Source of the DNA: Polaromonas sp.
GTDB taxonomy: Bacteria; Pseudomonadota; Gammaproteobacteria; Burkholderiales; Burkholderiaceae_C
NCBI GenBank assembly: GCA_021737975.1
Contig: JAIPCZ010000005.1
Location: 37,561-101,560 of the forward strand
DNA length: 64,000 nucleotides
Reading direction: 5' to 3'
Shown: in pieces, positions 16,052-25,267 of the stretch
How positions within the stretch are numbered: position 1 is the stretch's first letter
How the letters are laid out: every line of letters starts with the position of its first letter
The notes under the pieces: model-generated
The model's input: the letters and a program-made list of their open reading frames with translations, nothing else
Told to the model about the DNA's origin: nothing
Database searches by the model: none
Translations under genes and position numbers: made by a program

Positions 16052-18615
16052 GCACAAGCTCTGGCACGCCCAAGGCGCCCGAAATGGCAGGACTCAGCGC
16101 CGTGCAGGCCGCCAGAGCGCTGCAGGACGAGGGTCCCAACGAACTGTCTGATGGGCAAAAGCGGGGCCTGCTGGCCATTGCGCGCGACACGCTGTCGGAC
16201 CCGATGTTCGCCCTGCTGCTGGCCGCTGGCGTGCTGTACCTGATGCTGGGCGACCTGCAGGAAGGCCTGGTCTTGTTTGGCCTGGTGCTCGTGGTGCTGG
16301 CCCTCACCTTGTACCAGGAGGGCAAGACCGAGCGTGCGATCGAATCCCTGCGTGACCTCACCAGCCCGCGCGCCCTGGTGCTGCGCGACGGCACGGCGCA
16401 ACGCATTGCCGGGCGCGAGGTGGTCGTCGGTGATGTGCTGCTGCTGGCCGAGGGCGACCGGGTGCCCGCCGACGCGGTGCTGATTCAGGGCGCTGAGATC
16501 CAAGTGGACGAATCTTTGCTGGCCGGCGAGCCGCTGCCAGTGGACAAGGTGGCTGCGGGGTCCGAAGCGGGCAGTGCAGCAGCTTTGCCCGCAAACACGC
16601 TGTACTCCGGCACCTTGCTGGTGCGCGGGCACGGCCTGGCGCGCGTGGTTGCCACGGGGCAACGCAGTGAAATTGGTCGCATTGGCCTGGCGCTGGTCGG
16701 CCTGACCACCGAGGCCTCTCCGCTCAAGCAGCAAATGGCGCGTCTGGTCAGGCTGCTGGCATGGCTGGCCTTGTTCGCCAGCCTGTTTTTGCTGGCAGCC
16801 TACGGCCTGATGCGCGGCGACTGGCTGGCGGCCTTGCTGGCTGCCATTGCGCTGGCCATGGCCTTGTTGCCGCAAGAATTTGCCGTGGTCTTGACGGTGA
16901 TCCCCGCGTTGGGCGCGTGGCGACTGTCCCGGCAGAACGTGCTGACCCGTCGTATTGCCGCCATTGAAACCCTGGGGGCCACCAGCGTGTTGTGCGCCGA
17001 CAAAACCGGCACCCTGACAGAAAACCGCATGACGGTGGTGGAACTCTTTGCGCCCCTGCCCCCGGGGCAGGCTGCCAGCCTGTCGATCGACTACGGCCGC
17101 ACCACCGAATTGCCGGAGTGCTTTCACGCCCTGGTCGAATATTCCATTCTGGCCAGCGTCACCGACCCGTTTGACCCGATGGAAAAAGCCTTCCACCGCT
17201 TGGGGCAGCACTTTTTGCAAGACACCGAGCACCTGCACCGCGACTGGACGCTGATGCAAACCTACGGCCTGACACCCGAGCTGCGCGCCATGTCACATGT
17301 CTGGCAAGCCCGGGTCGGTGATGCCCATGTGGTGGCGGCCAAGGGGGCACCTGAAGCCATTGTCGATCTTTGCCATCTGGACAGCGGCGCCCAGGCGCGT
17401 GTTGCCAAGGCCGTCGAGTCCATGGCAGCCAAGGGGCTGCGCGTGCTGGGTGTGGCGAGCGCCAGCTTCGAGGGGCAGGACTGGCCCGCGATCGAGCACG
17501 ACTTCGACTTTGAATTCATCGGCCTGCTCGGCCTGGCCGACCCGCTGCGCGCCGAAATTCCAAAGGCTGTCACAGAAGCCCATGGCGCAGGCATCCGGGT
17601 GGTAATGATCACCGGCGACTACCCTGCCACGGCACTGGCCATTGCCGCGCAAGCCGGGCTCCAGCCGGAAGTCCATGGAATCCTGACCGGCGACGAGCTG
17701 ACGCATTTGACCGACGCCGAGCTGCAACAGCGCATGGCCAGTGTGCGCATTTGCGCGCGCATCGCCCCGACACAAAAGCTGCGCATCGTGCAGGCCCTGA
17801 AGTCGGCGGGCGAGGTGGTGGCCATGACCGGCGACGGCGTCAACGACGCCCCGGCCCTGAAAGCCGCGCATGTCGGCGTGGCCATGGGCGGGCGCGGCAC
17901 CGACGTGGCGCGCGAGGCGGCTTCCATCGTGCTGCTCGACGACAACTTCGCCTCGATCGTCGGCGCGGTGCGCCTGGGACGGCGCATTTTTGACAACCTG
18001 CGCAAGTCCATGAGCTACATCCTGGCGGTGCATGTTCCCATTGCCGGCATGGCGCTGCTGCCGGTGCTGCTGGGCTGGCCGACCGTCCTGTTTCCGCTGC
18101 ACATCGCGTTTCTGGAACTGGTGATTGACCCGGCCTGCTCGATGGTGTTCGAGAACGAGCCTGCCGAATCCGATGTGATGCAGCGCCCGCCGCGCGACGT
18201 GACGCGGCCGCTGTTTGGCGGCATGGCGCTGGGGCTGGCACTGGCGCAAGGCCTGGGCGCACTGGCCGTGGTGCTGGCCGCCACCGTCTGGGGCGCCGGC
18301 CAGTTGACCGAGGGAGGCATGCGCGCCCTGGCCTTTGCCGTGCTGGTGTTCACCAACCTGGCGCTGATTTTTTCCAACCGCAGCCGCGCCGGCTCGCTGT
18401 GGTCCAGCCTGTGGGTGCCCAATCACACGCTCTGGCTTGTGGTGACGGCCGCTCTGGGGCTGCTGGCGCTGGTGCTTTATGTGCCGTGGCTGGCGGGTTT
18501 GTTCTTGTTCGATCACCTGCCGCTGGCCTGGCTGGCAGGCGCAGCGGGTCTGGGCCTGGGCAGTGTGCTGTGGTTTGAATTGCTCAAGGCCACCAGAAGC
18601 AAAATGGCTTCATAA
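16021..18615 (+). CDS. Cation-translocating P-type ATPase (P2-type, Ca2+-like)
   Basis: An 864-residue P-type ATPase overlapping the end of mgtA by 31 bases, so the two are probably co-translated. Motifs: actuator DESLLAGEPLPVDK, helix-4 segment ALLPQEFAVVLTV, phosphorylated Asp327 in DKTGTLTENRM, KGAPEAIVDL, and GDGVNDAPALKAAHVGVAMG. Helix 6 has the ELVIDPACSM segment that supplies cation ligands. The overall pattern fits the P2 group of calcium or sodium pumps, but helix 4 reads PQEF where Ca2+ pumps have PEGLPA, so the transported ion is open. It may export a cation as the partner pump imports Mg2+. Confidence 0.85.
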   Translation: MVLQATDKGLSTSSGTPKAPEMAGLSAVQAARALQDEGPNELSDGQKRGLLAIARDTLSDPMFALLLAAGVLYLMLGDLQEGLVLFGLVLVVLALTLYQEGKTERAIESLRDLTSPRALVLRDGTAQRIAGREVVVGDVLLLAEGDRVPADAVLIQGAEIQVDESLLAGEPLPVDKVAAGSEAGSAAALPANTLYSGTLLVRGHGLARVVATGQRSEIGRIGLALVGLTTEASPLKQQMARLVRLLAWLALFASLFLLAAYGLMRGDWLAALLAAIALAMALLPQEFAVVLTVIPALGAWRLSRQNVLTRRIAAIETLGATSVLCADKTGTLTENRMTVVELFAPLPPGQAASLSIDYGRTTELPECFHALVEYSILASVTDPFDPMEKAFHRLGQHFLQDTEHLHRDWTLMQTYGLTPELRAMSHVWQARVGDAHVVAAKGAPEAIVDLCHLDSGAQARVAKAVESMAAKGLRVLGVASASFEGQDWPAIEHDFDFEFIGLLGLADPLRAEIPKAVTEAHGAGIRVVMITGDYPATALAIAAQAGLQPEVHGILTGDELTHLTDAELQQRMASVRICARIAPTQKLRIVQALKSAGEVVAMTGDGVNDAPALKAAHVGVAMGGRGTDVAREAASIVLLDDNFASIVGAVRLGRRIFDNLRKSMSYILAVHVPIAGMALLPVLLGWPTVLFPLHIAFLELVIDPACSMVFENEPAESDVMQRPPRDVTRPLFGGMALGLALAQGLGALAVVLAATVWGAGQLTEGGMRALAFAVLVFTNLALIFSNRSRAGSLWSSLWVPNHTLWLVVTAALGLLALVLYVPWLAGLFLFDHLPLAWLAGAAGLGLGSVLWFELLKATRSKMAS

Positions 18616-18646
18616 TGGAGCCAACATCCATTTTGGAGCCAATATG
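18614..18646. promoter_or_regulatory. Direct repeats before the toxin-antitoxin operon
   Basis: Two near-identical 12-mers, TGGAGCCAACAT and TGGAGCCAATAT, sit about 19 bp apart, the second ending on the antitoxin start codon. An ATGGA/TCCAT inverted pair lies inside the first. This is the usual place for an autoregulatory operator bound by a ribbon-helix-helix antitoxin. The repeats lie within 35 bp of the end of the P-type ATPase gene. Confidence 0.45.
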
Positions 18647-18940
18647 CCCAACCTCTCCATCAAAGACGTCCCCGAGGCCTGGGCCCAAGCCTTGCGCGAT
18701 CGCGCGGCACGCAATCACCGATCACTGCAAGGCGAGCTCATGGCGCTGATCCAGCGCGCGGTCGAGACAGACCCATTGCCCCCGGATACCCACACCAGAC
18801 CCCTGACAAGCCGGCGACAGGGCTGGAAAACGGTGGAGCAAATTGCGGCTGAGCTGCGCGCCAATCCGCATGACCCCAAGCTGTGCCGCGAATTGCCGCG
18901 CGGCGTGGACATCATTCGCGAAGACCGGGATTCAAGATGA
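18644..18940 (+). CDS. Antitoxin, FitA/VapB-like ribbon-helix-helix protein
   Basis: A 98-residue protein starting NLSIKDVPEAWAQALRDRA, the form of FitA/plasmid-stability antitoxins: a short beta strand for DNA binding, then two helices with NHRSLQGELMALIQRAV. The C-terminal half is charged and probably wraps the toxin. The start at 18644 was chosen because it matches this family N-terminus; the in-frame stretch upstream to 18479 lies inside the ATPase gene. The stop overlaps the toxin start in an ATGA, so the two are translationally coupled. Confidence 0.85.
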   Translation: MPNLSIKDVPEAWAQALRDRAARNHRSLQGELMALIQRAVETDPLPPDTHTRPLTSRRQGWKTVEQIAAELRANPHDPKLCRELPRGVDIIREDRDSR

Positions 18941-19377
18941 GTCGCCCGGCGCGCGGCCTCTACCTGGCAGAACCTCCGAAGCACTACCTGGTTCGTCCTC
19001 CTTTGGTGTTGGACTGCAGCACGCTGGCAGGACTGATCTTTGAAGAAGATTGGCAAGCCCAGGCCCTGGAAAAAATCGAAGGCCACAGCTTGAAGGCGCC
19101 TTACTTGCTGAACGTCGAGATCACCAGCGTGGGGCTGAAAAAACACCGTCGTGGTGGAGCCGCCATAGCGCTCAGCGGTCTGGCAAAGTTCGCCAGCATG
19201 GACATCGAGCTGTTTGAAGTCAGCGCCATCGACGTGTTTGAACTCGCCAATCGCTACCAGCTCAGCGCCTACGATGCAGCCTACCTTTGGCTGGCCGCCG
19301 AGCTCACCTGCCCGCTGGCCACCTTCGACGAAAAGTTGGCCACGGCAGCACAAGCGCATTTGAGCAGTTTGCCCTGA
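18937..19377 (+). CDS. PIN-domain ribonuclease toxin (VapC type)
   Basis: A 146-residue PIN-domain protein. The four acidic residues expected in the metal-binding active site are all present: Asp in VLDCST, Glu in LNVEIT, Asp in YDAAYLWLA and Asp in ATFDEKL. VapC toxins cut RNA, often tRNA or rRNA, unless bound by their antitoxin, which is encoded just upstream with an ATGA overlap. The protein has a longer than usual N-terminal segment (about 24 residues before the first Asp). It ends one base before the convergent alr gene. Confidence 0.88.
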   Translation: MSRPARGLYLAEPPKHYLVRPPLVLDCSTLAGLIFEEDWQAQALEKIEGHSLKAPYLLNVEITSVGLKKHRRGGAAIALSGLAKFASMDIELFEVSAIDVFELANRYQLSAYDAAYLWLAAELTCPLATFDEKLATAAQAHLSSLP

Positions 19378-20469
19378 TCAACCTACTTGCACTGGCACCC
19401 GTTGCGCCAGCGCGCACATGAGCTCATAACCCAGCGTGCCGGCCGCCTGCGCGACCTCGTCGATGCCCAGCACCACACCGTTGGCGGCGCGACCCCACAG
19501 CGTCACCTCGGTGCCCATGCCCGCCTCGGGCACCGGCGTCAGGTCCACGGTGACCATGTCCATGCTGACCCGCCCGACCAGCCGGCTGCGCACGCCGGCC
19601 ACCAGCACCGGCGTGCCGGTGGGGCAAACACGTGGGTAGCCGTCGGCATAACCACAGGCCACCACACCCAGCCGCATCGGTGCCTCGGCCACAAACCTTG
19701 AGCCGTAGCCGACGCTGGCACCCGCGGCGATGTCCTGCACTGCGATGATCTTGGCCGCCAGCGTCATGGCCGGCAACAAGCCCCAATCACCGGCCAGGTG
19801 CTCGGGGTGATCGGGCGAGCTGCCATACAGGCTGATGCCCGGGCGAATCCAGTCGGACGCCAGCACCGCGTCGACATGGCGCAGGCTGGCGGCGCTGTTG
19901 CTCAGGGACCGTTCGCCAGGCAGGTCACGCGTGACCTCGGCGAAACAGGCCATTTGCGCGGCAATGCCCTGACCGCCATCGGCGTCGCTGAAGTGTGTCA
20001 TGAGCGAGATTTCGTCCACCTGAGGCAAGGCGTTCAGCCGCGCCCAGGCACTGCGGTAACTTGCCGGGGTAAAGCCCAGCCGGTTCATGCCCGAGTTCAT
20101 TTTCAGAAAAACCCGGTGACCAACATGGGTCTTGCAAGCGGCGAGCATGTCGATTTGTTCGCTGCAATGCACCGTGTGCCACAAGTCCAGCCGGGAGCAC
20201 AACTCCAGGTCACGCGCCTCGAAGACCCCTTCCAGCAACAAAATGGGGCCGCGCCAGCCCAAGTCACGCACACGCTGGGCCTCGTCCAGGTCCAGCAGGG
20301 CAAAGCCATCGGCGCTGCGCAGCCCTTCAAACACGCGCTCGATGCCATGGCCATAGGCGTTGGCCTTGACCACAGCCCAGACCCGGGCGTCAGGGGCGGC
20401 CTGGCGGTTGCGCGCCAGGTTGTGCTGCAAGGCAGCGGTATGGACGGTGGCGAGGATCGGGCGGGGCAT
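19378..20469 (-). CDS. alr: Alanine racemase
   Basis: A 363-residue fold-type III PLP enzyme that turns L-alanine into D-alanine for peptidoglycan. The PLP lysine is in [13 protein letters not shown] near the N-terminus. The catalytic tyrosine is in GYGSRFVAE, and [13 protein letters not shown] is the usual active-site segment. Start: the frame is open from a GTG at 20508; the ATG at 20469 ([13 protein letters not shown]) matches family N-termini better and is used here. It converges with the VapC-like gene, the stop codons being adjacent. Confidence 0.94.
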   Translation of the reverse strand: MPRPILATVHTAALQHNLARNRQAAPDARVWAVVKANAYGHGIERVFEGLRSADGFALLDLDEAQRVRDLGWRGPILLLEGVFEARDLELCSRLDLWHTVHCSEQIDMLAACKTHVGHRVFLKMNSGMNRLGFTPASYRSAWARLNALPQVDEISLMTHFSDADGGQGIAAQMACFAEVTRDLPGERSLSNSAASLRHVDAVLASDWIRPGISLYGSSPDHPEHLAGDWGLLPAMTLAAKIIAVQDIAAGASVGYGSRFVAEAPMRLGVVACGYADGYPRVCPTGTPVLVAGVRSRLVGRVSMDMVTVDLTPVPEAGMGTEVTLWGRAANGVVLGIDEVAQAAGTLGYELMCALAQRVPVQVG

Positions 20470-20592
20470 AAAAGCTCTGGGGAAATTGCGTTGGGGTGAT
20501 TTTGACACTGCAAGGGCATGCTATAACCCGGTACCGTTTGGAGACACGTCACCCCTCAGAGCGCCGCCCCGGGGCGCTTGCAAAAACCATCG

Positions 20593-21876
20593 ATGAAACG
20601 CGGCTTCTTCACCATCATGTCAGCGCAGTTTTTCAGCTCGCTGGCCGACAACGCCTTGTTTGTGGCCGCCGTGCAATTGCTGCGCACCAGCCACGCCCCG
20701 CAGTGGCAACAGGCCGCCCTGGTACCCATGTTTGCCCTTTTTTACGTGGTGTTGGCGCCTTTTGTGGGCGCCTTTGCCGACTCCATGCCCAAGGGCCGGG
20801 TCATGCTGATCAGCAACTTCATCAAAGTGGCGGGCTGCCTTTTCATGCTGTTTGGCACCCATCCGCTGCTGGCCTACGCCATCGTGGGCCTTGGGGCCGC
20901 CGCCTATTCACCTGCCAAATACGGCATCCTGACCGAGCTCTTGCCCGCCTCGCAGTTGGTCAAGGCCAACGGCTGGATCGAGGGGCTGACGATTGGCTCC
21001 ATCATTCTGGGGGTCTTGCTGGGTGGTCAGCTGGTGGGACGCCATGTGTCGCAGCACTTGCTCGCCATTGACATCCCGGGCATCAACACCGGCATCAACA
21101 CCGCGGCCGAGGCCGCCATTTCGGTGCTGATTTTTGTCTACCTGCTGGCGGCCTGGTTCAACACCCACATTCCGCTCACGGGCGTGCTGATGCGCCCGAT
21201 GCCCAAACGGCGGCTCACACTGCTGCCCGATTTCTGGACCTGCAACACCCGCTTGTGGCGCGACAAACTGGGTCAGATCTCTTTGGCTGCCACCACCCTG
21301 ATCTGGGGTGTGGCGGGCAATTTGCGCTTTATCGTGCTGGCCTGGGCTGCTGCAGCGCTGGATTATTCGGTGACCCAGGCGTCCGCCTTGCAAGGGGTGG
21401 TGGCGATTGGCATGGCGGTGGGCGCCGTCATGGCGTCGATGCGCATGAAGCTCGAAGACGGCCCGCGCGTGATCACCCTGGGCATCGTCATGGGTCTCTT
21501 GATCATCGGCCTGATTTTCATCACCAATGTCTGGGTGGCGGCACCCTTCCTGATTTTGCTGGGTGCCCTGGGCGGTTTCCTGGTGGTGCCCATGAATGCG
21601 CTGCTTCAGCACCGAGGCCACAACCTGATGGGTGCCGGCCGCTCGATTGCCGTGCAGAATTTCAACGAGCAGGCCTGCATTCTGGTGCTGGGCGCGCTCT
21701 ACAGCCTGTCCACCGGGCTGGGCTTGCCGACCTTCGCTGCCATCACCGGCTTTGGCCTGGTGATTGCCGGCTTCATGTGGCTCATCCGGCGCTGGCATGC
21801 CCGCAATCTGGTGCAGCACCATGAAGAAATCGACCGATTGCTGGCCATTGCAAGGAACGACAAGGCCCATGGCTAA
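20593..21876 (+). CDS. lplT: Lysophospholipid transporter LplT (MFS)
   Basis: A 427-residue major facilitator protein. The N-terminus (FFTIMSAQFFSSLADNALF) and the segment GAAAYSPAKYGILTELLP are characteristic of LplT, which flips 2-acyl-lysophospholipids inward so that Aas can re-acylate them. In enterics lplT is paired with aas; here no aas is present and the gene lies between alr and a glutathione peroxidase gene. ATG at 20593 was chosen over an in-frame TTG at 20578. Confidence 0.9.
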   Translation: MKRGFFTIMSAQFFSSLADNALFVAAVQLLRTSHAPQWQQAALVPMFALFYVVLAPFVGAFADSMPKGRVMLISNFIKVAGCLFMLFGTHPLLAYAIVGLGAAAYSPAKYGILTELLPASQLVKANGWIEGLTIGSIILGVLLGGQLVGRHVSQHLLAIDIPGINTGINTAAEAAISVLIFVYLLAAWFNTHIPLTGVLMRPMPKRRLTLLPDFWTCNTRLWRDKLGQISLAATTLIWGVAGNLRFIVLAWAAAALDYSVTQASALQGVVAIGMAVGAVMASMRMKLEDGPRVITLGIVMGLLIIGLIFITNVWVAAPFLILLGALGGFLVVPMNALLQHRGHNLMGAGRSIAVQNFNEQACILVLGALYSLSTGLGLPTFAAITGFGLVIAGFMWLIRRWHARNLVQHHEEIDRLLAIARNDKAHG

Positions 21877-21897
21877 TTCTTGTACGAAGGGGAAAGA

Positions 21898-22383
21898 ATG
21901 ACTACCGTGTATGACTTTGAAGCGCTTTCAATTGACGGGAAGCCGGTTGCGCTGAAAAAATTCAAGGGAAAGGCCATGTTGATTGTCAACACCGCCAGTG
22001 CCTGCGGCTTCACGCCGCAGTTTTCGGGCCTGGAGAAGCTGCATGAAGCCTATGGCAAACAGGGCCTGGTGGTGCTGGGTTTCCCCTGCAACCAGTTCGG
22101 CGCGCAGGATGCGGGCAGTGACAACGAAATTGCCGAGTTTTGCCAGCTCAACTACGGCGTCACGTTCCCGATGATGGCCAAGATCGAGGTCAATGGTGCT
22201 GGCGCCCACCCGCTCTACCAATGGCTGGCGGCCGAGGCTCCTGGCCTGCTGGGCAGCAAATCCATCAAGTGGAATTTCACCAAGTTCCTGGTCGGCAAGG
22301 ACGGCCGCGTGCTCAAGCGTTACGCCCCGACCGACACGCCCGAGAGTCTGACCAAAGACCTTCAAGCCGCGCTGGCGGCCTGA
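21898..22383 (+). CDS. Glutathione peroxidase family protein
   Basis: A 161-residue thiol peroxidase of the GPx/BtuE family that reduces hydrogen peroxide or lipid hydroperoxides. The peroxidatic Cys lies in [11 protein letters not shown], the second motif [10 protein letters not shown] holds the possible resolving Cys, and the catalytic Gln and Trp motifs are present ([12 protein letters not shown]). ATG at 21898 follows a strong AAGGGGAAAG site. It is 21 bp after lplT, so lipid repair and lipid peroxide removal may be co-expressed. A strong bidirectional terminator follows. Confidence 0.92.
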   Translation: MTTVYDFEALSIDGKPVALKKFKGKAMLIVNTASACGFTPQFSGLEKLHEAYGKQGLVVLGFPCNQFGAQDAGSDNEIAEFCQLNYGVTFPMMAKIEVNGAGAHPLYQWLAAEAPGLLGSKSIKWNFTKFLVGKDGRVLKRYAPTDTPESLTKDLQAALAA

Positions 22384-22402
22384 CCCAATCAATCGGACGT
22401 AA

Positions 22403-22429
22403 AAAAGCCCGTCACCAGGACGGGCTTTT
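22403..22429. terminator. Bidirectional intrinsic terminator
   Basis: A perfect 11-bp inverted repeat, AAAAGCCCGTC and GACGGGCTTTT, with a 5-base loop. A-run on one side and T-run on the other make it work both ways, ending the lplT-GPx transcript and the convergent cytochrome gene. Confidence 0.9.
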
Positions 22430-22448
22430 CCGGCTTTGAAGGCAAGAA

Positions 22449-24128
22449 TCAAATGGTGGGTGTCGCCAGGTAGGCGGCCAGGTCGGCGATGTTTTGCGTG
22501 GTGAGGTTGCTGAACATGCCCATGCCACCCATGTTACTGCTGATGGCGCCTTGAATGGTGCTGGCGCTGTTGGCGCCCGCGAGTACATTCAATCCGCCTG
22601 AAGCTGCGGCACCATGGCAGCCAGTGCAGTTGGCGTACAGCGTCTTGCCGCTGGTGGCAGATGCCACCGGGGTGACAGGGGCAGGACTGGTGACGGAAAA
22701 GCTGCGGCTCACCGTGGCAGCCGCTGTATAGACGGAATTGCCAGCCTGGTTGGCATTGACGGTACAGGTGCCTGCGGTCACCAGCGTCAGGGTGCTGCCG
22801 CTGACGCTGCACACGCGTGGTGTGCTCGAGCTCAGGCTCACGCTCAGACCGGAGTCTGCGCTGGCCACCAAGGTGACCGGCGTCAGGCCCAGCGTCTGGG
22901 CACCCGGATTGGCAAAGCTGATGGTTTGGCTTGCCAGCACGACACCGGTTGCAGATGCCACGGCGAAGCTGTAGCTCACGCTTGGGGCGGCACTGTAGGT
23001 GGTGTTGCCTGCCTGGCTAGCGGTCAAACCACAGTTGCCTGCAGCCAGCAGCGTGAGTGTGTTGCTGCTCACGCTGCACACGACCGGTGTGGTCGACGCG
23101 ATCGTCACAGGCAAGCCCGATGTGGCGTTGGCGCTCAAGGCGACGGGTGCCACGCCCAGGGTTTGGTTGCCGGGTGATGTGAAGCTGATGGTTTGGCTGG
23201 TCAAGGCACTGGTTGGTGTGCTGCTCAGCCCATACATCATGTAGGTGGCAATGTTGTTGGCCATGGTTTGGCTGACGGTGCCGGCAAGCGAGCCCATGCC
23301 ACCTTCGTTTTCACGGATGGCCTCAAGGATTTTGGCGGCGTTCTTGGCATCTGACAGGCGCGCGCCGTGGCAGCTGCTGCAAGAGCTGTCCCAAGCGGCC
23401 TTGCCCGCAGAGGGGTCGCCGACCTGGCCTGTGGTGGTGCTCAAGTCACTTTCGTCGCCGTCGTGCATTTCTTGTTCCCAGTCATCGAGCGAATGGTGTT
23501 CGGCCTCGATCGTGGCTTCGATATCGTCGAGCACATGGTCATACGCATCCCCATCCTGCGCATCATGCTTGGCACTAAAGCGTGTGGCAATTACATCAGC
23601 GGGCAAGCTCGCCGTGCTGATGCCCTTGGACTCCAGATGGGTCTTGGTGCGTTCGGTGGCCGTCTGCACGCGGTCATCGTCGTAGCCTTCAACCTCAGCG
23701 TGTTTGGACTCAAATTGATCGAACACATCATCTGCCACACCGGTGCTGCTCAGGTTGGCCACCACCATATCGGTCAACTGCGTGATGTTCAGCGTGCCCG
23801 CGGCGCGCGCCAGCGAGTGCAGTCTTTTGTCAGCGCCGGTGCTGCGGTCCTTGAAGTCAACTCGCGCCACACAAGGCAAGGTGACCTGGCTCACATCCAT
23901 GGTGAAGGTACCGTCAGACCTCGTGCTCACCGGATTCACCTGGCCACTGAGACACTTGAGGCTGACTTGGCCGTTGTCAATCGCCAAACCCGTCGCAGCC
24001 ATGCCGTTGATGACGGACGGCGTGGTGGTGCCGCTGGGATCCGAGCCGCCACCGCCACCGCAAGCCACGAGGGTGGCAGCAGCCGTTACAGCAAGGCCGA
24101 GCGTGATGTGCTGGCGAAAGTTTTTCAT
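22449..24128 (-). CDS. Di-haem c-type cytochrome lipoprotein with two Ig-like repeats
   Basis: A 559-residue exported protein. A signal peptide ends in the lipobox LVAC (Cys23) followed by five glycines. Residues 40-240 show no family I can name; part is strongly acidic and His-rich (about 185-230). A first haem site CSSCH is at 250-254, with possible Met ligand in NEGGMGSL. Two repeats of about 82 residues (311-392 and 399-480) share SQTISF..PG.QTLG, VCSVS and two Cys each, like bacterial Ig-like domains. A second haem site CTGCH is at 501-505, with Met in NMGGMGMF. It is probably a surface or periplasmic electron carrier. The start has a GGAGAA site. It is divergent from the DUF6502-like gene. 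Confidence 0.85.
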   Translation of the reverse strand: MKNFRQHITLGLAVTAAATLVACGGGGGSDPSGTTTPSVINGMAATGLAIDNGQVSLKCLSGQVNPVSTRSDGTFTMDVSQVTLPCVARVDFKDRSTGADKRLHSLARAAGTLNITQLTDMVVANLSSTGVADDVFDQFESKHAEVEGYDDDRVQTATERTKTHLESKGISTASLPADVIATRFSAKHDAQDGDAYDHVLDDIEATIEAEHHSLDDWEQEMHDGDESDLSTTTGQVGDPSAGKAAWDSSCSSCHGARLSDAKNAAKILEAIRENEGGMGSLAGTVSQTMANNIATYMMYGLSSTPTSALTSQTISFTSPGNQTLGVAPVALSANATSGLPVTIASTTPVVCSVSSNTLTLLAAGNCGLTASQAGNTTYSAAPSVSYSFAVASATGVVLASQTISFANPGAQTLGLTPVTLVASADSGLSVSLSSSTPRVCSVSGSTLTLVTAGTCTVNANQAGNSVYTAAATVSRSFSVTSPAPVTPVASATSGKTLYANCTGCHGAAASGGLNVLAGANSASTIQGAISSNMGGMGMFSNLTTQNIADLAAYLATPTI

Positions 24129-24207
24129 GGGGTTCTCCTTCAGGGTCAGGGTTCAAGTTGTAAAGCCAACGCGATTTGCATTCATCGCCGGGTGACATTC
24201 CGCACTA

Positions 24208-24280
24208 TTGGGAATTTTTCCCAAAATTGTGGCGGTACTTGATTATGCATACATTTTTCTTTAATGGGAAATTTTCCCTA
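24208..24280. promoter_or_regulatory. Pair of GGGAA-N3-TTCCC palindromes in a divergent promoter region
   Basis: Two copies of the same palindrome, GGGAA-TTT-TTCCC at 24210-24222 (within TTGGGAA...TTCCCAA) and GGGAA-ATT-TTCCC at 24266-24278, start 56 bp apart. They occupy the 182-bp AT-rich gap between the cytochrome gene and the divergent DUF6502-like gene. Paired operators for a dimeric regulator of both transcription units are the simplest reading; the regulator is unknown. Confidence 0.5.
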
Positions 24281-24310
24281 ATTTATTTCAAGATGCAAAT
24301 TTGATGCACA

Positions 24311-25267
24311 ATGCGGCACACCTTTGCACACCGCATTAGCCAGATGAACCCGCCCGCCCAACCAAATGAAGCCACCCTGCCCAAGGCGGGCTTGCCGCAG
24401 CCTGCGCTCGCGGCGCAGGCCTTGGCGCAGCTGTTAAGGCCCTTGGCGCGGCTGATGATTGACCACGGCGTGCAGCTGACTGCCCTGCAAGATCCGCTCA
24501 AACTGGCCCTGGTGGAAGAAGCCCTGGGCACCTATGGTCTCAACGACAAAGCCAGCTCGGACACCCGCGTTGCACTGCTCACCGGCGTCCACCGCAAGGA
24601 TGTGCGTCGCCTGCGCAAAGCCCCGCAGGCATCCCAGGACAACAAGCCCATGTTGCCAGTCGCCGCTGCGGTGGTGGCGCGCTGGATCAGTGACCCGCAG
24701 TACCTCCATACAGACCAAAGCACCCGTGGCCTGGCACGCACACCCAAACACGGCCAGCGCGGCGAGCCCGACTTCACCTCCCTGGTGGCCGAAATCAGCA
24801 CCGATGTCGGTGCCCGTGCCGTGCTGGATGAGCTGGTGCGCCTGGGCGTGGTCAGCCTGCAGGGCGAGAGCCATGTGGTGCTGAACCACAGTGCTTTTGT
24901 GCCGCGCGAGGGGCTGGTTGAGTCGTTTCATTTTTTGGCAAGCAATGTCAGCGACCACTTCGCTGTAGCGGTTCACAACCTGGCGCCCGACCGCCGCATG
25001 CCACCCATGCTGGAGCAAAGCGCTTTTTGCGCTGACCTCAGCGCCGAACAGGCCGAGCAACTCCAGGCCCGCGCACGCCAACTCTGGGCGGGCACGGTAC
25101 AGCAGTTTTTGCAAACCGCCACGGTCGCCGAGCAGCGCAGCCAACACGACATCGGTCCCAAGCACCGGGTCCGTTTTGGCGTCTATTTTTATGATGCAGC
25201 CCAAGACCCGCCCATCGCCGTGCAGCCCAAGTCCGTACGCAAAAACTCCCGAAAGACCAAGCCATGA
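24311..25267 (+). CDS. DUF6502-like protein
   Basis: A 318-residue soluble protein that I place, by recall, with the uncharacterised DUF6502 family. The region about 30-110 (ALAQLLRPLARLMIDHGVQL ... ALLTGVHRKDVRRLRK) looks like helical DNA-binding folds: DTRVALLTGVHRKDVRRL could be a helix-turn-helix. The C-terminal 150 residues are helical without recognised motif, and the last 20 are basic. No signal peptide or membrane helix. The start is uncertain: ATG 24344 (MNPPAQPN) is an alternative, since an AATGCGG...CCGCATT inverted repeat covers 24310-24337. The stop overlaps the next gene in ATGA. A transcription regulator role is inferred only. Confidence 0.7.
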   Translation: MRHTFAHRISQMNPPAQPNEATLPKAGLPQPALAAQALAQLLRPLARLMIDHGVQLTALQDPLKLALVEEALGTYGLNDKASSDTRVALLTGVHRKDVRRLRKAPQASQDNKPMLPVAAAVVARWISDPQYLHTDQSTRGLARTPKHGQRGEPDFTSLVAEISTDVGARAVLDELVRLGVVSLQGESHVVLNHSAFVPREGLVESFHFLASNVSDHFAVAVHNLAPDRRMPPMLEQSAFCADLSAEQAEQLQARARQLWAGTVQQFLQTATVAEQRSQHDIGPKHRVRFGVYFYDAAQDPPIAVQPKSVRKNSRKTKP

